Below, in pieces: positions 25,201 to 35,644 of a DNA stretch of 64,000 bases. The stretch covers positions 242,326 through 306,325 of the forward strand of contig MNCI01008971.1 of assembly GCA_015680685.1 (NCBI GenBank). The letters run 5' to 3'. The position numbers and the translations under genes are program-made. This DNA comes from Gnetum montanum. Taxonomy: Eukaryota; Streptophyta; Gnetopsida; Gnetales; Gnetaceae. The notes beneath the pieces were generated by a model. The model saw only the letters and a list, made by a program, of their open reading frames with translations. It searched no databases and was not told where the DNA came from. Positions within the stretch are counted from its first letter, which is position 1. Every line of letters starts with the position of its first letter.

Positions 25201-26697
25201 AAAACAATGAGGAGGAAAGCCAAGAAAAGAGCCAGGGCGGGGGAACAGAGCTACTAACAGGGAGGACTATTGACACTGAACCTTTAGACGACCCAGACGC
25301 TATCGACCAAGTGTTCAGTAGTTTTCTCAAGGGTGACTTGGATTTGGGCGATCCCCCTGAAGGTGATAAAGATCAAGGTATGCCTGCACTTTTAGTTTGC
25401 TTTTATATTTTTATTTTGAATTAGTTGTGGATCCTATGTTGTTTTTATTTTCGTGTTTTGGATTAGGTGAAGGCAGCGATACCAGATCGGTATGGTTGAA
25501 AGTTCCCATGAAGACGATTCCCTCTGAGAGGACCGCTGAGGTCAGTTCTTCTCGTACTTGTGAGCCACTTACTTGGTCAGAAATGCCAAGTAAGGCGGAG
25601 TTCGTGGATGGGATCGCGGAAGAAGTTATTGAACATCTTCAAGAAGTTGACCCTGATATAGGTATGAATCATTTAAAGATTAGGAAGTTCATGTTTTATT
25701 TGTATATTTTTAACGTTCATATTTTCTGTGTGAGTAGGCACTAAACTAAGATGGGATCCCTCTGAGGGTGTCGGCATGGAGAGCCTAGCTACACTTCCCC
25801 CAGAAGTGGAACAAGTGCCAAGGCCTGTCTATGAGGGCGTTGCAGAAAGCCTTGCGCATAACCCCAAGTCACTATAGACTTGTAGGCGTTCCATCGAGCA
25901 GTTGTGGTTACGGGTGCAAGCAAAAGAAAAGGAAGTATCCAAATTGTCCGAGGAACGTGACGATCTAAAGGCTCGGTACGAATTCGCTACTGCTAGATTA
26001 AGCAGAGATCGCTCTTGGCGAACATCCGAGATCACATATACCAGGTATTGGAACTTCTTGAATCGTCATGCGTCACTGACTCGGAGGATGGCGGAACGCA
26101 GAGCGCAGATTGATCTCTTGAACCTTAAGTGCCAAGATTGGAAAGCTTTTGCTTCCAAGGTTCGCAAATGGGATCAGGACGAGAAGAACCATAAACATGA
26201 GTACAAGAAATCGCTAAAAGAGGTGTCCATTGAGAAACGATAGCTAGAGATGTTTGTGGAGGGTTTGGGTTTGCGCTCTGCCTTCGATACCTTCGCCCAA
26301 AACACAACTGTGGAGATGGAATCGCCTACAAGGGTAATTACTACGACTTCTGGGGAGGTGTCGGTAGGTGAATTTCCTCTGAAACGTCCTACTTGGTGAG
26401 CTGTTGACAAAGGCAAGGCTTTGGCAGACGTTGACTTAGGCTTGGATGGGACAGATTGGACCAGTGTTTCAGAGGAAGAAATCCTCCGTCGGCTTGAATT
26501 TGATTTAGGGGGATCCCCCATGGTAAGCGAGGTTAATTTATTGCATAATGTTTAATATTTTAACATCGGATTATTCTTACGTTGGTTGTTTGTTTTTTTG
26601 GTGTTTTCAGAATGAAGGTGGTGATGATACTCACGAGGCTGGCCCCCCTGACGCCGGTGGTTCTAAAGGAGATGATCCTCCTATCGCAGATGCTTAG
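22236..26697 (+). CDS. Antisense eight-exon gene of element B: HAD-pseudophosphatase-like plus coiled coil, 1060 codons
   Basis: Exons inferred from GT-AG borders and frame: 22236-22366, 23126-23575, 23654-23916, 24007-25047, 25147-25377, 25467-25661, 25738-26522, 26611-26697. Total 3183 nt, one continuous frame. Residues 1-45 are Lys/Gly-rich (MDKGKEVEGQG). Residues about 46-260 resemble plant NLI-interacting-factor/FCP1-like HAD phosphatases: FLIVVELVGVLAW for motif I, FREGAGEFLAFLLTNFEVV, then NTLFIAARAHTLFQNPPGTV where that family has a DDSP motif before NPP. The catalytic Asp are gone, so it should not be an enzyme. The middle (about 290-600; GLLELFMTPSP, LFGMPADGLPVV) faintly recalls plant-mobile/transposon-type domains. 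Then come an acidic part and a coiled coil (exon 7). In-frame stops: 24093, 24450, 25875, 26241 (TAG), 26397 (TGA), all one C-to-T step from Gln or Arg codons. Function unknown; now a pseudogene or very recently broken. Confidence 0.68.
22380..23050. repeat. GCGTATACGC cluster in intron 1 of the antisense gene of B
   Basis: About 20 GCGTATACGCTG, GCGTACACGC or GCGTAGACGC words within the intron 22367-23125. The same palindrome fills the LTRs of B. Intron 1 of the antisense gene in A is likewise filled with A's own LTR word. Confidence 0.85.
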
Positions 26698-26801
26698 TGG
26701 TTTTAGTGTTTTTGTAGTGGTTTTTGCTGATTCAAAGTGATACGGGCATTGTAACTGAAAAATGTTGAGAAAAACAGGCACCATTTGTACAACATTGCAT
26801 G

Positions 26802-26807
26802 AATAAA
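26802..26807 (+). terminator. Poly(A) signal of the antisense gene of B
   Basis: AATAAA 105 bp after the stop at 26695-26697, followed by a T-rich stretch. Fits a plant polyadenylation signal. Confidence 0.5.
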
Positions 26808-27240
26808 TATATTTTTTTTGTTGATTTTTAAGTTGTTCGCACACATGACATGATACTAAAGTATTTTTGGATTTGTTTTTTTTATTTATTTAAATGTAAT
26901 GCACTGAAGTAACGGTAAATGATATGTAAACAAGAGAACAAGATTTGCACTAGTTTAAGGCCATTTCGGGCCCCAATGTAAACAAGTAATATTTTAGAGA
27001 GAGTAGATGTTTCGTAGTTGACCGACCATTTCTGATCGTGGCTAGTTTTATGTCGTTGCGGACATGATAGTTTAACGTCTTTTCGGACAAGGAGTGTTGT
27101 AATTTTTTTTTTTTGTTGTTTATTATTATTTCTTTGTATTTTTGGGTTTTATCGTAGTTTAGTGTCATTTCGGACGTGTTATAGTTTAACGTCGTTTCGG
27201 ACGATGGGTAGTTTAACGTCATTTCGGACTTGGGAGTTTT
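26808..27240. other. Spacer of B after gag-protease with AAACT-type repeats
   Basis: No ORF. On the minus strand it carries several units of GTCCGAAATGACGTTAAACT (clearest at 27170-27235), matching the 27-bp repeat of A, with T/A-rich filler. Confidence 0.7.
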
Positions 27241-30200
27241 TTATTTTAGTTGTTTTTTGATCTTCTTTATTTTTATGTCAGGGGGTGTATTGACCGGCAC
27301 GATTTTGTATTCGGTGTCTCCTTTGCTGATTACGTTGAATGGCAATTCGGTCCAAGAGACGTCCGATGGAATGTTCTCAGTTTCGGCATTTTCAAGCGCT
27401 TCGGTGTCTGTCATTGTTTCCTTATTAGTTTCTTCATGAGGTGACGCTTGTACAGTGTTAGACGTAGGTGTTTCGGTTTCAGGCTCTTGTCTCGTGTTCG
27501 AAGGTTTACCACCCACTAGTTGTGTTTTGTTTGAGTCCTTTTGACCAGGCTTATCGAGTTCAACCTCGAAGCCTTGGTCCTCATCTGTGTGCGATGAAAT
27601 GAAGGGAGTGACTGCTTCCCCATGTATGAAGATTTCGCTGCCCTCGTAGGGTAGGCGAATCTCCTGATGTATAGGGGAGGACACAGCTCTCATTTGGGCC
27701 AACCAGGGTCTTCCTAATATTAGGTTGAATCCTGGCATTTCATCGACGACAAGGAAGTCAGCGGATGTGGGGAACTGGTCTCCTGCTATAAAATCTAGGG
27801 TTATTGTGCCCTTGACTAGTACGCATGACCCGCTGAAGGACTTTAGGCATGTCATTGTGGTAGGTTTGATCGAATCGGTGAGACCCAGTTGTTCAATAAT
27901 AGGATACGGTACGACGTTGGTGGCTACCCCATCATCTACATGTACCCTATGTATTTTGAATTGGTTTACGTGTATAGTTATGAACAAAGGGATTGTTGTT
28001 GTCTCACCTGTCTTCTTGTCTACTTTGATGTTCTCATCAGGGAAGTTCAAGGGCTTAGGGCTGACCCCGTGAGAGGGGTACATCACCGCATGAATGGCCG
28101 ATTCGCTTGGGGGCAAGTCCTCACTGACCGGGATCGATGTTAACATGCGTACGAGAGCTTCACGATGAGTCTGGGACGTTAGTACTAAGTCATACAAGCT
28201 TAGAGACGTGTTCTTTTGTTTCAAGGCTTGTGTGACTTGCGTTAAGGCTGTTGCGAACTCTCTGTTGTTAGGAACACTCTTATCAGCAGTAATTGGGTCC
28301 ATTGGGCCCAACAGTTTTATTTCATGCCTCTACGACCTGTCATTCTCGCTCATTGTCATGGTTGTGGCTGGCTCATGTTGTCTTGATGGTTCGCCTGGAT
28401 TACCTGTGTTCGATTGTTTGTTAGTTTGAGACATAGGGATGGAACTAAGTGGAACGAGTTTGGGTGGCCCCAGAGCCAACCGTTGGCACTCTTTCTCCAA
28501 GAGTTCCCGCGTAAGCCTATCTGCCAGGCATTCTCGTGTGTTACACGGAGATGGAGTTGGCCTCGGAGCCTGGGATTTCCCAGGGACCTTTACGACGTAT
28601 GGAGCAGGGCGGGGCTGCGGGTACGATTGGGCGGGAGTCTGCGCCGGTAGCCTGATGACGTACGGGGTTGGTCTTGGTGGAGGCTGGACTTCCATCGTTG
28701 CAACAGTGGGTGGTACTCGGACTACGAAAGGGGTAGGCCGAGCGTGAGGGGTTGGTGTACCTGCGGGGTTAGCTGGAGGGATGCGCACCACGTATGGTTG
28801 TTGGCGTGTTATGATGTTAGAGGTGGGTACGGTCGAGGGCACTCGGACTACGTATGGCCGCTGCGGGGCATGGGGTGGTTGAGATGCAGGTGCGGAGTTA
28901 GCGGGAGGGATCTGAACCATGAACGGCTTGTTAGATGTTTCTTGTTTGTTTTCAGGATAGATGGTGTTGATGCGGGGTGTGCTGGAGTCATCATCACAAT
29001 AGATTTCAATAATTACATATGGTGCCTCTTTAGCGTTCAGGGGATCTTCATACACCCCCATGGTCTGATTTTGCGGTCGGACGGGGTTAGCCCTGTCAAA
29101 AGTGATCTTGCCATCATCGATCATCCTCTGGATGTCCTGCTTCAGGGTGAAGCAGTAATCCGTTCCATGCCCGTTACGTTGATGGTAGTCGCAGAAGCGA
29201 TCCATCCTGAATCCTTTGGGCACGGGCAGCTCATCCGGCGTTGCCAGGCCTGGGTTCTGTACGAGTTGATAGAACCAGTCATGTCTTTGGATAGCCGCTG
29301 GGGACAATTGCTTGTGTTGCATCAATCCAGCCTTTAAGAGTTGATCAAAGAGCTGGGATGGCTTCATCGGTAAAGGCGTGTACTGGGAGGGTTCCTTCCT
29401 CTCAAAGTTACGCGTACGGTTCGTCGGGTTCTGTGATGATGACTCTGGGGCTGTTGTGCGAGCGGGCTGATAGTAGTTAGTGGGGGGAACGGGTGGTCTA
29501 TGTTGATGTGTGGTGTTTTTTTGCTGTGCTCCCGCTATTGTTGCTATAGTTGTCTTGGCCTTCTCTTTGTCTTTTTTAGTGTGTTGGTTTCTGAAGGCCA
29601 AGTATGCAGGGTCGTGGCTGTTTTGAGCAGCTTCCTCTATGTTCTTGATTTGTTCGAATGCTTGATTGATATCGCGCGCATTGAGGTAATACAGTTTGGA
29701 CTTGAAGAAGTCATTGATAGCCCCCTTCAGTATCGTAAGCAAATAGGTTGGAGAGATTGGGTCGTGCAACTCGTTGAGAGCTGCACTCCATCTCTGAATG
29801 AACTTCTGCACCGGTTCAAGCGGTGCTTGCTTGATCTGCATGAGGCTGTCCAGTGTGGCTTCGAGTTTCAAGTTATACTTGAACCGGGTCACAAACTGGC
29901 GTAAAAGATCGTCCAGGGAAAGGATGGAATTCCTGGGCAGGGCCCAGTACCAGTCGAGTGCCCTTCCCGCGAGAGACATGGGGAATACCCGTAGTATGGA
30001 GTGGGGCCATAACTGAAGGAACGCGCACTCTAATCTGAACGTGATGAGGTGAGCGTTGGGGTCTGTCTCCCCGTTATACTTAGTCAGCGTTGGAAGGGGG
30101 ACACCTTTGGGCAAGGTCAATGGCGGGACAAAGGAGCTGATAGGGTCATCGTTGTAGAAATCTACTACTTTCAGCTCTTCGTCGGTAACGGTTTTGAGGC

Positions 30201-31350
30201 GCTTTACCTCATCTGTTAATTCCTGCATCAGTTTTTTAGCGTCCACCCAATCTTGGGCGCTCTGTGAAGCTACAAGCTGGGGGTGCGGAGCTGCATACTA
30301 GCTAGACTGCTGGGTCACAGGTTGAAAGGCCGAAAGCTGGGCGATCGGCGGTTGTGTCTGTGGATAGTTAACTGCGGGCGGTACTAAGGCTGAGACGTTA
30401 AAAGGAAAATGTTGTTGTTGTTGTTGCTGTAGCTGGGGTTGTTCTTGAGGAACATTGATTGGTGGGATTGTGTGGGGCGGTGCGTGGTGATGGGGAATTT
30501 GGTGTGATGACGCTCCCATTGTTGGCCATTGTCCCGCCACGTTGTGCGCGGGGACTCCCTGTTGGGCCGTGGCTGCTTAGGGAACTGTATGCGTCTGGAT
30601 ATGCAGTATGAAGTGACCGGATGTAGACGCGGGAATCACATGTGGCATCCCAATTACGCGGGGTGGGAATGTTGGTCCCGTGCCATCGTGAGGAGGCGGT
30701 GCTTGTGAGGATGGGCCCGCAGCTGCACTAGGGATAAGTGTAAGAGGAAAGGTGTGAGGTTGGGGATCGCTCGGGAGAGGAATATGTACGCGTGCTGCTG
30801 TTTCCGGTGGTGGCGCTTAAGCCCGGGTGAATCTAGGGTATCGTACGGGTAGGATTTCCCCTGTTTCGGGGTGGAAAATGGGGTTCATCTGTGCCCGGGG
30901 GCTTAAGGTGTGGTACGAGTCGCCTTGTTCAGATTGAGCAACGAACTCGTCCTCTTCCTCTAGCTGAGGCTCTAGTGCAGTCTGGTCCATCGACTGGCTC
31001 CTGTGGAGGAGGAGCTGTGTGACGAGTTCCAAATATTGTTCAGGAACGGGGATTACGTCATAAGGGAAACGGATGAACTCCCATCCTCCTTGGTAATACA
31101 GTTCAAACTGCCTCTTCACCTCCATCTCAGCGTGATCTACTGCCAGGCCAGCCTGTATCTTGATACAGATAAAGTTGTATTGGTCCTGGGTAATGATGTT
31201 GGAGGCTGGGTCCCTTCCTTGCAGCCTTAGGGATCGACGGGGACCCGCTGTAGCTTGCACCCCCGGGTATTGTGCGGCGGGCTGTTGGACAGATATGGTT
31301 TCCATGGCGGTGGTCTGAGTGGTAAGAGCGGTGTTGTTTGACGGGTTCAT
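27241..31350 (-). pseudogene. gag-protease polyprotein of element B (four stops)
   Basis: One frame of about 1370 codons from MNPSNNTALT to KKIKKQLK, with stops only near 30816, 30582, 30297 and 28329; all four are TAA or TAG and fit Gln codons hit by C-to-T. In order: N-terminal region (QDQYNFICIKIQAGL), Gln/Pro-rich linker, capsid-like gag domain (about 30240-29600; LTKYNGETDPNAH, KFIQRWSAALNELHD), zinc knuckle CDYHQRNGHGTDYC near 29160-29200 (CX2HX4HX4C form), a stretch of Pro-rich units with PYVVR(V/I)P, and the aspartic protease at about 27950-27690 (HVDDGVATNVV and ILGRPWL). The AspAspGly active site in place of AspThr/SerGly is usual in this plant lineage. The protease sits upstream of a 5.7-kb gap before RT. 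Confidence 0.93.
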
Positions 31351-31966
31351 GATGCTATGTTACAGATGTGGAGAAGTCTGGAAATGCAAAAGTTAATGTG
31401 GTACAGCGTTCAACGTATACGCTCCGATGGACAGCGTATGGCGACAGCGTATACAGCGTGTAAGGTCGATGTAGACGTTGAAGAGCGTATACGGCGTAAG
31501 GTAGGTTGGCGTAAAAACAAGACGACGTAAAATTAGGTTCAACGTAAAGCTGGGGAGCGTAAAACGAGCTCGTAGAGATACAGCGTAAATGTAGTCATAG
31601 CGTAAACGGGAGTGTAATACAGGTTGCAGCGTAGAAAAGCTCAGCGTAAAACAGGCAGCGTAAACAATTTGCGGCGTAACAGTTTAGCGTAAACACAGGC
31701 TTAGCGTAACAGACAGACAGCGTAAATGACAGGCTCGTAAAAGAAATTACAGCGTAAACAGTAGAGCGTGAGACAGATGAGCGTAAACAAAGCTGTGTAG
31801 ATGTGTTTAAAAGCATAAACGCTATGCGGCATAGACGCTAGACAGTTGTGAACCAGGCCTGAGAACCGGACAGCGTAAATGCTGGGAAAACTGGGGCAGC
31901 GTTCAGTAAGCGGCATAGATGCTCAATAGCGTATACGTTGGGAGTTGCAGGTAAGGGTTTTAGGGG
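31351..31966 (-). other. Untranslated leader of element B
   Basis: About 600 bp between PBS and gag, with about 20 GTTTACGCT-type words (minus strand) and a few GTATACGCT words. No ORF that I believe in. Confidence 0.65.
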
Positions 31967-31984
31967 GCCCTCCTTCTAGCACCA
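31967..31984 (-). other. Primer binding site of element B
   Basis: TGGTGCTAGAAGGAGGGC on the minus strand, five bases from the LTR end at 31990; compare A at 2937-2954. Confidence 0.87.
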
Positions 31985-31989
31985 ATTTA

Positions 31990-32063
31990 TGTACCGCCTG
32001 AAATCGTCGATCTCCAGCTGGAAGGAAAAATAGAGGCCGCGGGATCGCAGGACGCGTACAGAA
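31990..32063 (-). repeat. Truncated LTR end of B next to the PBS (about 74 bp)
   Basis: Matches the first 74 bp of the LTR at 15494 and 32383 (TGTACCGCCTGAAATC...), then breaks off at GTACAGAAG and goes directly into a copy of A's flank. This is the true 5' LTR end, judged by the PBS beside it. Confidence 0.85.
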
Positions 32064-32382
32064 GAGTCCTGTTTCTCCAAAGAACACACCTCCTATGTCT
32101 TGGTTCTGAGTCTGCTGAAAACCCAGCTGTTGAAAAGGACCAATCATATAACTTATTCATGAGAAAGCATTCCTCTCCCACAAATTCCAACAGCAATTTC
32201 CCAGCTTCCCTTCTTGCAACCAATCCCCTCCCCTTGCATCTCAAACTGCATTTCCCCGATCCCATGTACTTTTGAAAATGGTGCGATGACATCCAGCCAA
32301 GGGCTAACGGTTAATGTTTGGTACTTGGTCGTTCATGGTGTTTTGCACTTCTTTGTCGACGCCTCTCGAGTAGATTCCTCCA
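32064..32382 (+). repeat. Copy of A's flanking sequence inside the 5' LTR region of B
   Basis: About 99 percent like 15173-15493, including the CTCCA before the next LTR start. It lies between the truncated LTR end and a full LTR. Confidence 0.88.
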
Positions 32383-33541
32383 TGTACCGCCTGAAATCAT
32401 CGATCTCCGGCTAGAAAGAAAAACAGAGGCCGCGGGATCGCAGGACGTGTACAGAAGACCCTGCCTTCGCCTGAGGGTGAGCTGGAATGCAACAAAGGCA
32501 GAGTACCTTGGGTGGTCCGCACGCGGATCAGACAAGGATTTCCCCGCATGTACGCAAAGTGCTAATACGCTGGGTTATGCGTAAACGGTGTGCGAGCGTA
32601 AACAAAGTAACAGAACAGCGTGGAGCGTAAATGGATGCAAACGAAGCGTGAGTGTAAACAGACGTAAACGATGCGTGGGCCAAATTAACATAAAACTGTA
32701 AAAGAACTGATGCAGCAAATGTAAACAATGGTATTACAGAGTCAAGGTATAGTGCACCGATCTAACACAGTCGTGTGGGAACACAAGGCAGACGAAAAGC
32801 CCCGGCGTACATAGGGATGACTCAGGCGGTTTGCAGGGTGAATGGAGCGTAAGAGACTTGATCCGCAACGTGCAGGGCTTCCCAGCGTAAGAGGGTTTCA
32901 GCTCTTTTTTGCAGCGTAAATGTTCTCTCATGTGCTCCGAGATTTTGCAAAACGTCCGGACGAAGTGGAAAAATGGGGGTTTTATACAGGTTGTTACGCT
33001 AGACTCGGGATGGGCGACACGTGGTGCGTTGACCGGGTGCATACACTTTACAAATGTACAAAATATTACAACTGCTGGGCGTATACGCCGTATCAAGTCG
33101 GCGTATACACTGGGCGTATACGCTGAACGTGTTGGTGTGAACTGAGTGGAGATGCTGAGTGCTGGGTGTACACGCCGGGCGTATACGCTGATGGATGCTG
33201 AGCGTACACGCCGGGCGTATACGCCAAAGGGAGTCCACTTGCTTCAATCCTTGCCTTCTGGTGTTATCTTCATGCTGTCATTGAAAATCCTGTCGTCGAG
33301 CATGTGCATCTGCAGTACCTGGGCGTATACGCCGGAGAGCTGGGCATATACGCTGGACTGCCGGGCGTATACGCTGGAATGCTAGGCATACACGCTGCAA
33401 GTGTGATCTTGGGCGTATACACTGGCGCCATGTACTTAGCAAAAACTAAGTGTTGTGATCATGCAGCCGGCGTCGTTCGTGAGTTCGAGGGTCCTATTTG
33501 GTGTCGGACAAGTACTAAGCTCCGAATTTTGTGTTGTTTCA
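32383..33541 (-). repeat. Full LTR copy of B at its 5' side (1159 bp)
   Basis: Matches the 3' LTR 15494-16692. Flanked on the left by CTCCA at 32378-32382 and on the right by CTCCA at 33542-33546, as a solo LTR would be. TATAAAA at 32986-32980 (minus); palindrome array at about 33077-33420. Confidence 0.9.
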
Positions 33542-33546
33542 CTCCA
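33542..33546. repeat. Target site duplication of element B, right copy (CTCCA)
   Basis: Follows the LTR boundary GTTTCA at 33541; A's sequence resumes here nine bases before AACAAAGAGGGGCC. Confidence 0.88.
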
Positions 33547-33555
33547 GACGTCAAC

Positions 33556-33564
33556 AAAGAGGGG
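33556..33564 (+). other. Polypurine tract of element A
   Basis: AAAGAGGGG, four bases before the 3' LTR start at 33569. B inserted only about ten bases upstream of it. Confidence 0.87.
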
Positions 33565-33568
33565 CCAA

Positions 33569-35639
33569 TGAAACACCACTAATTTTGGCCTAACACTTTG
33601 AAATAAGAATAACTCAAGTTCTTTCAAGCATTCAAGAGGAAAAATTTGACTAAGGCATGAAACTCAAGTCCAGCTTGCTCAAGCCAACTTGATCACACTA
33701 TCAAGCTAGCTTGCCCCCAGCGTGACCAACTCTGGGAGCCTCAAAACTGAGCCAAAATGACTTGCTTTTAAGGGTGCAAGTCATCCTCAGCATCCACTAT
33801 TGATAACTATGGGTCCCAACCTTTAGAAATTTCAGATTTCAGCTCAAAATTGCAAGTTTTTGAGGTCACACTACAAGTCACGCTGGGTAGTCATGCTGGG
33901 CGTGACCACAGCGTGACCAACTTTTAAAGCCTCAAAACTAAGTCAAAATGACTTGATTTCAAGGATGCAAGTTGTCCTCAAGGTCCACTATTATTAACTA
34001 TGGGTCCCAAACTTTAGAAATTCTATATTTTAGCTCAAAATTGCAAGTTTTTGAGGTCACACTACAGGTCATGCTGGGCGTGACCACAGTGTGACCAACT
34101 TTTAGAGCCCCAAAACGAAGTCAAAACGACTTAATTTCAAGGGTGCAAGTCGTCCTCAGGGTCCACTATTAATAACTATGGGTCCTAGCCTTCAGAAATT
34201 CCAGATTTCACTCAAAATTGCAAGTTTTTGAGGTCACACTGGGCAGTCATGCTGGGCGTGACCACAGTGTGACCTATTCAAAACAGGCTCCAAATCAAAC
34301 ACATTCAAACTCAAATTTCCAGATCCAGATCACACACAGGCAAGTAGCAGATGTGCTTGAAAATAGGCTTCAAAAATTCCAAATTTGATGTCAAAAATTG
34401 CATTTTTCCTACCTCATGCTCAGGTCACGCTGAGGTCACACCCAGCGTGACTACCCAATGTGACTCATGCTTAGGTCACACTGGGGTCACGCCTAGCGTG
34501 ACTACCCAATGTGACTCATGCTTAGGTCACATTGGGATCACGCCTAGCATGACTGCCCAACGTGACTATAGCATGACTGCCAATCACGCTTACACAAAGA
34601 TACTTCAAACACACACTGAAGACACGTGGAAGTCTAGACAACTCACATTGAAAGCCCTGGTCAAACAAAGATGCCTCGAACAGCCTCAAATCGACATCTC
34701 AACATCCTAGAGCTATTGGTCCATGGTCAAGCGAGCAAGGGTTTAATTTCTCTTGTTGTACATTTCATTGTAAATCCACATGTGTGGGCATGTCAGGCCC
34801 TCATGTCTAAATTAAATGTACTTTCATGGGCTTGAATAACTCATAAATTGTAAAATGCAATGTACCTAGTCAAGAACATAGCTTGCCGACACACATCCAA
34901 CTCGTGCACAACTATCTGACACACATCCAACTCTCGCCAACACGCATCCAACTCAAGCACAACTTTCCATTGGACACATGTCACCAAATCCACTTTCCTC
35001 TCATCTCCCAACCGTTGATTCCATTCTTGGATTTTATGCCTAAGCTCGGTCCAACCCTATAAATACCCTGTCAATTCACATAAATCCTTGGGTGCTCAGC
35101 ACACATGACTATTGGCATCCCAACAATTCTCACATTCATCACATCACATCATCGCATCATCACGTTACATCATCCCGGGGCTACGCGTTTGACCTACCAT
35201 CTACTCGCAACTACGCTTCGACTGGTGCACATCTTTTCTAAGAAATACATTATTTCTGTTCTACCAACCAAACATTATTTCTGTTTTCTATTTTACATTC
35301 TATTTACATTTCTGCTTACATTCAGTTTACGTTCAGTTTATAGTTTACGTTTTGTTTATGTCTTACGTTTACATTTACGTCTTACATCTTACGGCTCATG
35401 TTTACATTTTACATGCATTTACACGTTTTAAGACATCGTTTACGATAACCCTAGCACTAGCCGTAGTTTACGCTCGAGGAAGTCATTGGTTGATTTGTGT
35501 GCAGGTCATCCAAGGCACTCTGCCTTCATTTACTTTTCCAGCTTGCCCTTGGGCGAAGCCAGGGTCAGCTGTGGCTGCCTGACGATCTTTTAGTGTCTGT
35601 TTCCCTTCTAGCCTCACATTGATGATTTAGGTCAATACA
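33569..35639 (+). repeat. 3' LTR of element A (2071 bp)
   Basis: Starts TGAAACACCACTAATTTTGG, ends GTCAATACA, matches 1074-2931. It has three copies of the unit of about 190 bp (33736, 33927, 34105). The TATA box is intact: TATAAATA at 35058-35065. GTCACGC words are dense at 34420-34580. Confidence 0.93.
35058..35065 (+). promoter_or_regulatory. TATA box in the 3' LTR of A
   Basis: TATAAATA within CCCTATAAATACCCTG. The 5' LTR has TCTAAATA at the same point (2303-2310). Confidence 0.55.
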
Positions 35640-35644
35640 ATGAT
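35640..35644. repeat. Target site duplication of element A, right copy (ATGAT)
   Basis: Partner of 1069-1073. Confidence 0.9.

Larger units (their letters stand above)
15494..33541 (-). mobile_element. Element B: Tat/Ogre-like Ty3/gypsy retrotransposon nested in A
   Basis: Minus-strand order: 5' LTR region 33541-31990 (rearranged), PBS 31984-31967, leader, gag-protease 31350-27241, spacer, antisense gene (plus strand 22236-26697), pol 21546-18073, repeat-rich 3' region, polypurine tract 16705-16697, 3' LTR 16692-15494. About nine differences, all transitions, in the first 330 bp of the two LTR copies make it much younger than A. gag-protease is one frame with four stops; pol has stops and two frameshifts, so B is also dead. 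B and A are clearly related across all coding parts and share the same LTR start (TGAAACACCAC), PBS and polypurine tract. Confidence 0.93.
1074..35639 (+). mobile_element. Element A: Tat/Ogre-like Ty3/gypsy retrotransposon, hosting element B
   Basis: Complete outline on the plus strand: LTR 1074-2931, PBS 2937-2954, gag-protease 3182-6857, antisense gene 9540-7508, pol 10186-13659, repeat-rich 3' region to 15493, then element B, then the polypurine tract at 33556-33564 and the 3' LTR 33569-35639. Without B it is about 16.5 kb. The second, plant/archaeal-type RNase H after the normal one marks the Tat lineage. LTRs differ at very roughly 8-10 percent by eye, so A is old. All coding parts carry stops, so it cannot move by itself. 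Confidence 0.93.

Noticed and set aside
28414-29904. Plus-strand ORFs of 78-197 aa opposite gag of B
   Set aside because: Shadow frames of the gag-protease polyprotein; no homology-like features, and the true frame is on the minus strand.
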